Assembly: GCA_002633005.1 (NCBI GenBank) | Contig: NMRA01000002.1 | Coordinates: 2,638,766 to 2,702,765, forward strand | Direction of reading: 5' to 3' | From: Phoronis australis | Taxonomy: Eukaryota; Phoronida; Phoronidae | DNA: 64,000 bases | Shown: positions 54,864-64,000 of the stretch, piece by piece | Layout of the letters: the number at the start of each line of letters is the position of its first letter | Position numbering within the stretch: position 1 is the first letter of the stretch | Notes under the pieces: model-generated | The model's database searches: none | Seen by the model: only the letters and a program-made list of their open reading frames with translations | Told to the model about the DNA's origin: nothing | Translations under genes and position numbers: made by a program

Positions 54864-56666
54864 CATTTTACAGTCTTAGTAAGTATTGTCTTTGGTCGTA
54901 ATGCAATATGTCTGACATTCACAAAGCAATTAGATCTGGTCACACGGATTCATTCTCAGTCTTTCTTTTTTGCTTCCTGTATGAACGTGCACAATAGGAT
55001 GTCGCAAATTTGGATGACTGTCTTTTCGAGTACCCTTCTCCAGAGAATGCTTCAAGCGCAACAAACTTTTTGCAGAATTCATACCATGAAACTACCGGTG
55101 GTTGATATATATACCACTACTTTCACCAGTACCAACAGTAATTTTCAAAACTTAACTGGACAATGAGTTTCTATCGTGGCGGTGAGGAATATGGGTAAAT
55201 GCGGTGTTGTCGCAAAGCTGTATGGAACAACTGTATTTTGAAACTACCATATCAGTGCATAGACAAAAATTAGAACGCTGATAGCAATCTCTCTGTTAAA
55301 ACAACCTTGTAATAGCACCTCATCGCCCAGCACATGCTTGAATTTTCATGGACGTCTGTCATGCTTAGATTTGTTATTTAAAGAAACTGTCTCATAAACT
55401 TGTAATGCAAATCAAGTACTAGTTTACAAACAACTTCGGATCTTCTGGTGTGGCAGAAACCATCCGAGAACCAGTTACCATTACATTCTGGTGAAAGTCT
55501 GGTTTTGCGAGACTCTTTTTATGTAAATGAGTATGGTAATATGTCATCATTACCGTTATAAAACAACGCAGCTTTTATTATTGTCAAATAATGATTGCGT
55601 AACTTTTGGAATTACTAGCTAAGGGTTTTCTATATGTTCATACTTGTATCAGTTTTGGTGTTTTCTTTAAAACTGCATTTTATTTATAAATTGTTTCTTT
55701 TCCTGATTATACTTGTACACAAAGTTCTCCAAGAAGTCACAAGGCGGCACTTGTTACAAATTTAAATATTCAGTTTTAATGAGACCTAGCATCTTTAAGC
55801 CACTGGTACTTTTATCACCTAAAATTATCCTGGAGGTGTTTCATATCTGCGCATGAGTGAACTTTCAATTATCATGTCTGCTAATAAAAATGCAAGATAC
55901 AGCAGTCTTGTCTGAGACCAGGGGTGTAAATTTTTGTAACCTTTGCTAAAATGGTGGATATGACTGCTGACACTCTATTGCTGGCTAGTCTCTGAAGTTT
56001 TGACCTCTAAAGATACGCTAGCTATCCTTTTTATATAGAGACAAGATCTGGTTTCCAGAAAGAAAAGTAAAATGTTTGCAAAACATCCAGTATAAGCCAC
56101 AAGCGAACTTTATTTAAACTACTTTCCGCTGTATAAAATTGGTATTGACTTCATCCTTTCTCAGATGAGTCATGATTTCTGAGTTCACAAAGAACTGACT
56201 ATTCTGTTCATTCCTTCAGACCGTGTTCGACACATAAAATGATTAACCAGGACAAGTCCAGTTGCAGAGCCTGGTCTCGAGCAATCCTTGAAATCACCTC
56301 CAGTTTGACTAACTTCATAACAACACAACAGATTCATTAAAGATTGTTGATTGATCCATGGGTGCATTGAACAGAGTTGGCATAATGTAACAATACACAA
56401 ACTTGATTACTTTGTAACTGTACTTTAGGTCGGTGGCCTGTATACTGAATAAATATTTCTTGAATTTGAGACCAGTTCCATACTGATAAGTGATCTAAAT
56501 TGAAGTATTGTGATAAAGGGGGGTTTACTGCAACTAGCAAGGCTTGCATTGTTAAGATGTCGTAAAACAGCATTTGGTTCAAAGGATACCAAAGCCGATT
56601 TTAGCCTATTAAAAGCAACTAAAAATGACTTTCCCATCTAATTCTTTGAAACAAAATGATGATCTT
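54864..56666. other. Intergenic between convergent GLUD and MRPL1
   Basis: AT-rich, with no gene supported on either strand. Confidence 0.5.
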
Positions 56667-56890
56667 TAACCCTCGACAACCCTCAAAAGTTTTGAGGAAA
56701 ATTTGAAAACTCCTTTCAAAGTCCGCTAATTGGGCAGGCATAACCCACGCTTTTAGCGAATTACATGGCAACTGTGGGAAAAGACCACCCACCAAGGAGC
56801 ATAATTTGTGAGACGGGGATGATGAGTTTTTAGTTGATTACTGCCTTTATTTTTCAAGATTGATGCCAATGATGCATTAACAGGTGACAG
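56667..56890 (-). repeat. Dispersed repeat, copy 2 (inverted relative to 7694-7922)
   Basis: The reverse complement follows 7694-7922 end to end, with about one difference in five positions. No coding frame. Confidence 0.7.
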
Positions 56891-57348
56891 AGCGAGAATT
56901 GGTTCATATCATCAACGCAGGGTTTAGTGTCCTTGTAAGTTTACATTAGCAGAAATGTAATCAACATGAAAAATGACACTAATTTTGGCAATCATTTTTG
57001 TGTTGAATAAGTAGAAAATTATGGTTTGCTTACCAAAAAAAAACACCTGTTGGGTCCAAGTGCCTATAGATTCACAACCCGCAAACCCAAAACTATGGTA
57101 CAAGCAACCAATGTGACAAATCACTTTAATTAATAATATTTATATTCAATTAGCATAACATCAGGTAACATTTGATACAAATGAGAACCCGTGACCTTAA
57201 ATAACACAAAATTTGATTTGATACAAGTGAGAGCACATCACTTTCAAAATCTTCAACCATGATGAATTCAAAATTTACAGTCATCAGCCACTTTAAAAGA
57301 AATGCCTAAAGTGGCGTTATCTGCAAGAAAAAATTTTCCCGGTATCAG

Positions 57349-57424
57349 TCCCAGAGAGGAATCGAACCTCATAAAACTAATGTGTCGTAGTCAAATGCTC
57401 TTCTGGCTGAACTCAGTCGCACTT
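57349..57424 (-). pseudogene. tRNA-like pseudogene or SINE fragment
   Basis: The minus strand has a 4-bp D stem (GTTC/GAGC) and a perfect T arm (GAGG-TTCGATT-CCTC, consensus B box), but the anticodon and acceptor stems do not pair. It is therefore a degenerate tRNA-derived sequence. Confidence 0.5.
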
Positions 57425-57599
57425 AGTATACAGCGCGGTAGTTAAGCGTATTCACCAGCCATGATTTTAGAGAATGTCTGACAGACAACTGACAGAATTG
57501 GCACCTTGTATTAAAATCACAAAAAGTGTTCATGGGTTTTGTTTTACAGCTCTGACCAAAGCTGAAAACTTCCAAGAAGTCTATCCCAACAATAATCTC

Positions 57600-59010
57600 A
57601 ACAAGAGCAGCACGGAGCGTTGAAATGCGCCCACGAATGCATCGCAAATGGTGTGCTCTTAGGGTTGTTTATTTGTGTCATAAAATGGCCACTAGATGGT
57701 GCAAAAACGCACAATCCATCCGAAAACGAGAACATGTCATTACTTCTTTATTTGAAAGCTATAAACCAAATTTCATAGAAATCCGTCACAGAACTTCAGA
57801 GAAACAAAGGAAAACAGAATAAAATGAAATTGCCACAAGGGGGCACACTGTTCATTGGATCCACCTGAAAGTCCTCATTGTCTGTTACATTTTCAAATAA
57901 ATACACTTACTACTTAAATTTAATAAAGATCTTGCAATGGGTTTAGGAGATACAGCAGCTATAGGCGCAAAACAAAAGAAAACATAACTACCACTAGGAG
58001 GTGCCACAGTAGTCAAAATTGTCATCGTCAACCGTCCTCATCACACTGAGAAAATATACGCCAATTTTCAAAACCGTCCTTTGAATGATTTGGTTGATAG
58101 AGGGGTAGACGCCAAAAAACAGACTCAAAAACAGCAACAAATGGCCACTAGGTGGCACAAAATACCTTGATTCCATCCGAAAACGGGAGAATAGCTTCAT
58201 CTCACCAATAGATGCCCTTTCAAAATTTTATGAAAATCCGTTGAGGACCCTTGAAGATACTAAGGTAAACGTAAAACTGAAATTGCCACCAGGGGCACAC
58301 CAGTAGTCAGATCCATCCGAAAATCGCCGTAGTCCGTTGTCAACATCATATATACACACATTTAATTTAGTAAAGATCCCGCAAACGTTTAGGAGATACA
58401 GCCATGGGCACAAAAAACGAAACTGCCACTAGGAGGCACCACAGTAGTCAAAGTAATTGGAAAATCATCGTCAGCCCTCCACTTCTTAGTAAAAACATAC
58501 ATGCCAATTTTCACAATTATCCTGAAAGCAGTTTGGTTGATAGAGGGGTGGATGCCAAAAACAGAATCAAAAACAGTAAATATGGCCACTAGATGGCGTA
58601 AACTAGGTCGAATCCATTTGAAAACAAAAAGATAGTGTCACCTCACTAACAGAAGGCTGTACACCATATTTTATGAAAATATGTCGAGGACCCTTGAAGA
58701 TATCCAGGGAAATGTAAAAAAATAAAATTGCCAATAGGTGGCACACCAGTAGTCAGATCTGTCCGAAAGTCGTCGTCCTCCGTTGTCATCATCATATAAA
58801 TGCACTTACTAAATTTAGTAAAGATACTGCAAACAGTTTAGGAGATATGGCCATAGGCACAAAAAATGCCACTAGGAGGCGCTATGGAAGGAACACATGC
58901 AAAATTTCATGAACATATGTCGAGGGGTTTTGTAGATAGAGCGACGTCCAACGGACAGACGGAGATGACGGCATAATGTGTCCACATATAAATAAGTGGG
59001 CGCATAAAAA
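57600..59010 (+). mobile_element. CTCF-motif repeat element, copy 2
   Basis: It has the same start (ATGCGCCCACGAATGCAT) and the same type of end (CACATATAAATA, GTGGGCGCAT) as 15142-16825. Motif positions are 57689, 57833, 57991, 58145, 58286, 58425, 58585, 58731 and 58869. The order of flank types is a clean A-B-C three times, a ~450-bp higher-order period made of three ~150-bp parts. It has no coding capacity. It stands in the space between the convergent GLUD and MRPL1 genes. Confidence 0.85.
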
Positions 59011-59435
59011 TTGTGACTTTCAGCCTGAACACCCCTTTTGTTACACACTATTTAATTATTTTAACGGCAAATCCAGATAAACCACGACAAACAAATATTT
59101 GGCAAATGCAAAGGGATTCCCCCATATCTGAGCATTACCTCGAACTTTTGAAACACGACTTATCTTTGATTGGTAAGCAATTAAAACTCCAATCTTTTCA
59201 ACTTATAATGCAGCAGCACAATATTTCTGGACTCATCCATTCAACCACCAAACTCTCGTGCTTCACACAAAATGCTTGTGCAGATCTGAACACGGACCTA
59301 GGTATTGGATTAACTAAACTGTATGACTAACATAACGTACAATCCATAATAAACCAATATACCCATAGTATATTATAACACAAATCACATGTTACTACAC
59401 GGTCAAATGTTAGCTATGATCACATGATCATGTGT

Positions 59436-59590
59436 CTAGTCATCATCAGAGTCACTTCCTGCTTTGATCACTTCTTCATCTTCTTCCTCCAGTTCAGGAG
59501 AGCTCAGTCCTGGCACATACCCACTCAGATTTAGCGAGAATCGCTCACTAGAAGGAGGACATGTGACGAAAGCCTTCGTTACAAATGGAC
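59436..59590 (-). CDS. MRPL1: MRPL1 terminal exon
   Basis: 155 nt, acceptor TTATTGTAG, ends TAG at 59438-59436. It completes the Gly of NLGPF and codes the family's final strand and a 20-residue acidic tail (SPELEEEDEEVIKAGSDSDD). Confidence 0.85.
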
Positions 59591-62500
59591 CTACAATAAA
59601 TGCACATAAAAGAGAATTAAAATCAAACAATCCACTAATATTCTCTAGTCTTGCACTAGACTCAAAAGCATTGTTAATAATTAAGGTCAAAATGAAAACA
59701 TACCTTGCTCAATTCATCATCGCTTAACTCACTCATCTGTACAAGTCATTACATTTCTTTGGTTCATATTACACGCCCATTTGCTTACAAGTAAAAAATG
59801 TGCGATAAGTCAGCATTTTCACGTAACTGGCCACTTAAAAGTAGAATCCATCTCACTTATTATAATCATGCACAAGTTGTCACCACATTTAATCTGTGCC
59901 GCGGGTACACACTTGATTGCAAAATTGTGCTCGTTCCAAGAATTGTTGGAAAGTGCCACTAACGAAAGTAAATAAATAAAATAAAAATTAGTTTGTTTGC
60001 CTCTTCATAACTCGCTCTTCATTATAAAATGTGTCAAATGGAGAACCATATGAAAATCACGCTAAGCAAAAGCATGGGATGGTGTCCCAATACTTAGTCG
60101 TCCCACATGTATACACCATATGTGCTACCATTTTATGACAGCACAAAATGTTGAAACTAAAATACATTGAACAATAACCTATACATTCATTTGCCTCTTA
60201 TGAAACAAATAAGATTATAGGTGGTACACGTATGATGAAAATTTATCGAAAAAATCAATCATGACAGTGACAATTTTCCATTACAAATTAAGCTGTGTGT
60301 GAAACTTTTACAGAAGATAATGTGGCACTTGTTGCTTAAAATCAAACTCTTTTCAAACAATTATTGGTGCAGGCTGTTCATTTCATGAACTCAAGGTGCA
60401 GGATAAGTGGTAATGGTCAGATATAACGTGCCCAAATTTTGAGAATCAGTTTTCTCCACTGAATAACGGTCATCAATTGAAACTGGTTCTCAAAATATGT
60501 GCCCATTGTATCTGAATATTGCCGGAAGTGTAGCAAAATCTAAAAGTACTGCCATACCACACTGATTCTTATAATGTGCGACACAGGTCTAACATTTTGA
60601 TGAGGCGGACTGGGGATGGGCAGAAACTTTGGACGAACTCACGCCCCGAATACAATGCCATCTATGGGGTTTACAAGGCATACTCGGTTCCCACTAACTT
60701 TTTCCTGTGTTCTAGACCGTACTGAGAATTGTCTTCGTATGACACAGCACTAACATGTTATTCCCAACAAGAGTACTTGAATTTCTTTAACTCATAACAA
60801 ATTATATTAAAAAGTAAATAAAGGAAAAATGACAACTGTTTACAAAATATTGATCTTTGGGTTTTAAGTGAACAGAGCTCCATTCTTGGTCTATTTAATA
60901 TTTGAGTTGAGAAGAGACATACCTAAGTTGACGTTCCGGTGTTCACAAATGGCACTGAGGAGAGAAGCTGCATTCTGAACAAGATCTTCATTGGACATTT
61001 CAAGCTGAGAAAGAAAAGAAAGGTTATGAAAAATCCTAGAAAAATGCCATCTCCCAAATATGGCTGATAGGTTTCATACGAAACTTGCATTATGCACTGC
61101 TCTAAATACTGTTTCTAAAATGTTCCATTTTTGCATGAGGCGCTTTAAGAAAATAGGACTTCCATGATTTTCAAGAAAACTTCTATAAAATGAAACTACA
61201 GCACTTTCACGAAAAAATCAAAAGATGTACAAAACAAAATAATTCAGAAAACTATAACAGCATTTTTGAGATTTCATCTTAAAATTTTTGTCAAATGAAA
61301 TTTGGCCATGTCATTGATAAAGTCATTTTGCCTTTTTTGGTAAAATTTACTAGAAATACATGGTTATATGACCCAATTAAAGGCACATTTGGCAAAAAGT
61401 AGAAAAACATCAAATAGCTCACTTGCGAGTTTCTCGTTAGTCACTGTGACGTCACCGGAAAGGGGTCAAAACCCGCCATATTGCTCTTGTTTTGCCCCGA
61501 GTCTTTGCTACACACGCTAAAACTTACTGGAGTTCTTATGGTGAATTTTACGCTTAAAACGTTAAAACAACTTAAGATATGGTAGATGGGTCGAGGAATA
61601 ACTGTGAATGGACGAAGAAAATGTGAACTTGTTATGTTGTGCGAAGCTGTGAACGGACTGAAATTGGAACTTAACCCGCTCTAGGCCTGAAAGGCGCTAG
61701 GCACAGGCATACAGGGGCGATAGTGTATCCCCATAAAAAGATTTTCACTTCAAAATACAGCGAATAAAATCTAATGAAACATGCATATGTGCACATGAAG
61801 TTATAATTAACACATACCCTGACTCTGGACACAATTTAGTCTACAAATAACTTGAGCATATTCCGGCGAAATGAAAACCTCACGGTTCTCTCGAGTTTCT
61901 CTCACTAGCCGCCATTTTGAGGAAGTTACATGAAATCACGCCTGTTGACGAACAAAAAGTCCAAGGGACACAAATCTTACAAATTTCACTTGATAGTTTC
62001 TCATGCTATTTTGCAAGTGTCACGCGCCAGGTCACGCGCCAAATCTCGTGCTTCGCTCAGTCTGGCGCTAGCCTTTGCCTCATACTCATCTGACTCAGTT
62101 GAAATACTTGATTGTGGTTATCGCGCAAGCGGACAAAGTTAACAGTAACCACAAAGTGGAGTTGGAATTCTTCGCCAAAGTCACCTGAATGACCAAACGA
62201 CAAGCTTTTGCCCCACTTCCCGTGACGTCACAGTTAAGTCTCACATAATCTCGCGTTATTGTTATAAACTCGCAAAAGGCCTATTCTTCAGGACTTCTAC
62301 TTTCAGACAATATATAATTTTACTGCAAGTTAAAATCTATAGCTTCCTACATGATAGGCTTATTACACAGACTTGTCCAAAAGATCCTGAATAACTGAAG
62401 GATCGTGTGACATTTCAAGTCGACTAATTGTGGAAGACATATTGTTCACCAGTACTCATAGTTATCATCAGAAAGTTCTCTCCATAGTGAGAGATTTTCA

Positions 62501-63248
62501 CATTCATTTAATCGTGAAAGCAAAAATTTTACCTGCAGTTTAGCTTTAGTGATTAATTTATTTACTAAGAAAGCACGATGTCACATGCACTCAAGAAAAG
62601 TTGACAAATTTCATCGTAATAAATCTTGGTTCTTTGAAGTCATGAAGAAGACCAAAAAGGGAATCGGATGTAAAACAATAATCATTTGAAAACTGGGCAA
62701 ACTTTTGGCTTAAAAATTCCCAAGAATTGATTTTTTTCAAAACGGCACTGCAATTACATAGCAACAACATTTTGATGAAACACTAATTAAGCGCTAGAAT
62801 TTGATAACTTACAATATCTATGGTAAAAAGGCTTCAGTTTGGGGACACAATATGGCCGCCAAGTGAAATTCCATTTCGTCATTATTTCTCATCAAAAACA
62901 ACTTTTCAGGAAAATTTACGTCTTTTGCTTTTAGCATGTCCACTATGACGTAGCGATTAACAAACAACATTTGCAATAATGAGGTAAGCCTGTGAAAAAT
63001 AGAAATATTATTAAACCAATTTAGCAATTATATCTTATTACCTAAGTTGAAGTGTTTTTACCATAAGGGGAGTTCACATTCAATCTCTTGATATGAAGTA
63101 ACGCATCAAATGGTTAAAGTACTTCGAAAACTTACGGTTCCGAAAGGGATAGTGGCTTGTGCTTCCGACTCGGATATTTTCACGGATTCATACGTCACTC
63201 CTTTTAAAAAGAGATGCATCATGGGAATGACGTCCATGTCAACACTTC
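59436..63248 (-). CDS. MRPL1: Mitochondrial ribosomal protein uL1m, last three coding exons
   Basis: Exons 63248-63136, 61004-60923 and 59590-59436 join in phase. The protein reads SVDMDVIPMMHLFLKGVTYE...IPFGT, then LEMSNEDLVQNAASLLSAIC...NVNL, then GPFVTKAFVTCPPSSERFSL and an acidic tail ending SDSDDD. This matches the L1 family C-terminal pattern (LFxxG...MSxExLxxNxxxxxxxIxxxRxxxLGPFVxxAF), closest to the mitochondrial form. uL1m is part of the L1 stalk of the mitoribosome large subunit. Upstream exons (transit peptide, domain II) must lie beyond 64000 or in sequence I could not resolve. It is convergent with GLUD. Confidence 0.85.
60410..60523. mobile_element. 114-bp foldback MITE, copy 2, in MRPL1 intron
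   Basis: The arms of about 45 nt pair: GGTAATGGTCAGATATAACG left, and the right end reversed GGCAATATTCAGATACAATG. It is inverted relative to 52232-52342. Confidence 0.8.
60923..61004 (-). CDS. MRPL1: MRPL1 penultimate exon
   Basis: 82 nt, acceptor TTTCTTTCTCAG, donor G|GTATGT, phase 0 to 1. It codes LEMSNEDLVQNAASLLSAIC and EHRNVNL. Confidence 0.88.
61040..62800. other. MRPL1 intron, AT-rich with an old dispersed repeat
   Basis: 61040-61430 resembles the diverged repeat in GLUD introns (41200-42500, 48400-48700, 49200-49680). No exon is supported in the rest. Confidence 0.4.
63136..63248 (-). CDS. MRPL1: MRPL1 exon (third from end)
   Basis: 113 nt, acceptor TCTTTGTAG, donor ACC|GTAAGT, phase 1 to 0. 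It codes SVDMDVIPMMHLFLKGVTYE and SVKISESEAQATIPFGT, the strand-rich part before the family's MSNE helix. It joins 61004-60923 in phase. Confidence 0.82.
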
Positions 63249-64000
63249 CTACAAAGACACACATGGTCACATTATGCCACAACTTATAATGCATGTCAGG
63301 AAATCTATAAGGCATTACTTTATACGAAACCAATGTGGAGTGTTGATACCTACTCATTGTGTGCATCGCATACGCCACAGACACAAGAGATGACCACTAA
63401 TTTTAAACATTCCCACAAGCCGGAGCAATGCTGGTAAACTTAATAATAGCCCCTAGGGGGTGCTGAGTTGTAATGGCTCCACACGGGAACTACAACTTCA
63501 TTAACTGAGATAATGCTTAAAAATAAAAACATTCATTCTAGATTGGACTTAAGCTTTAGTAAAAATACAAATACATGCATTTTCCGCATTAATTACATTC
63601 CCTTTGCATGAATTTATTATTCACGCAACAGTAAGAAAGTGACGTAAATGGCCCTCACCTTAGTTCTACATTCACGATCACTCAACAAACACAAAATTAA
63701 TGAAAAGCGAGTAAGACATTGCCTTTGCTCAATGTAATCGTATTCAGAACCAAGACGCAGGCCTTTTCATGTTCCACCCGTGTCACATTCTACTATTCTT
63801 AATCCACAAGTAGTAAATACACAACCCATCTTCAAAATAACCAGAATATATTTTTACAAAAAGTAACGTCAAAAACCATTGACTTCCCCTTTGAAACTTA
63901 TCTATGGTCAGCAGAAAATCCAAAATCCATTCCATGTAGAAGTCAGCCTTGTTTAAAAACATTCAATTAGTTTCATGAACTGCTGTCTACATTGCGCAAA
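63249..64000. other. Right edge, no exon resolved
   Basis: This should hold MRPL1 intron sequence and perhaps a further exon, but I found no frame with splice sites and L1-family content. Confidence 0.4.

Noticed and set aside
59464-59727. Plus-strand frame opposite the MRPL1 last exon
   Set aside because: Antisense shadow; the minus strand matches the uL1m C-terminus.
62818-63027. Minus-strand 69-codon frame with an acceptor-like TTTTTCACAG, considered as an MRPL1 exon
   Set aside because: It cannot join 63136-63248 or 61004 in phase, and the L1-family sequence is continuous without it.

Overview
The window is nuclear DNA from an animal, most likely a marine bilaterian invertebrate. Genes are split by GT-AG introns, intergenic space is AT-rich and packed with small DNA transposons, and the best gene encodes an animal-type glutamate dehydrogenase with the antenna region. 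There are no operons, ribosome-binding sites, CRISPR arrays or other prokaryotic features. The exact phylum cannot be read from the sequence. Three N tracts mark assembly joins (11251, 31992-32191, 50060).

Layout. (1) 1-2776, minus strand: a 925-codon open frame, cut by the left edge, for a Lys/Ser-rich, probably disordered, unrecognised protein; a tentative two-exon small membrane protein (3605-4382, plus) is divergent from it. (2) 9.3-15 kb: a 5-bp-TSD MITE, three terminal exons of an unrecognised minus-strand gene (12557-11052), a LINE remnant, a tRNA-derived SINE head with a 22-bp minisatellite. (3) 15.1-16.8 kb: a repeat element carrying ten CTCF-like motifs. (4) 29.0-16.85 kb, minus strand: coding exons of one or more unrecognised genes with membrane segments. 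(5) 21.8-25.7 kb: a nest of DNA transposons, including a decayed THAP-domain element with long inverted repeats and a complete-ended but dead Tc1/mariner element. (6) 32.69-54.86 kb, plus strand: the whole mitochondrial glutamate dehydrogenase gene, promoter to poly(A), 551 codons. (7) 57.6-59.0 kb: a second copy of the CTCF-like array. (8) 63.2-59.4 kb, minus strand: the last three coding exons of mitochondrial ribosomal protein uL1m (MRPL1), convergent with GLUD.

The standout observation is in GLUD. The 89-nt exon coding the segment from the ADP-contact histidine to the GTP-contact arginine is present twice in tandem (44123-44211 and 45128-45216). Both copies have proper splice sites and the same phases, and 89 nt is not a multiple of three, so an mRNA must use exactly one. 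The last 19 residues are identical although ten codons differ synonymously, which points to selection on both copies. The five differing residues include His to Phe at the position known to contact the activator ADP. This predicts two isoforms of a central mitochondrial enzyme with different allosteric control.

The second notable structure is the 1.4-1.7 kb element in which a CTCF-like motif recurs about every 150 bp in a three-part higher-order repeat. Its two copies lie at gene boundaries (after the gene ending at 16850, and between GLUD and MRPL1).
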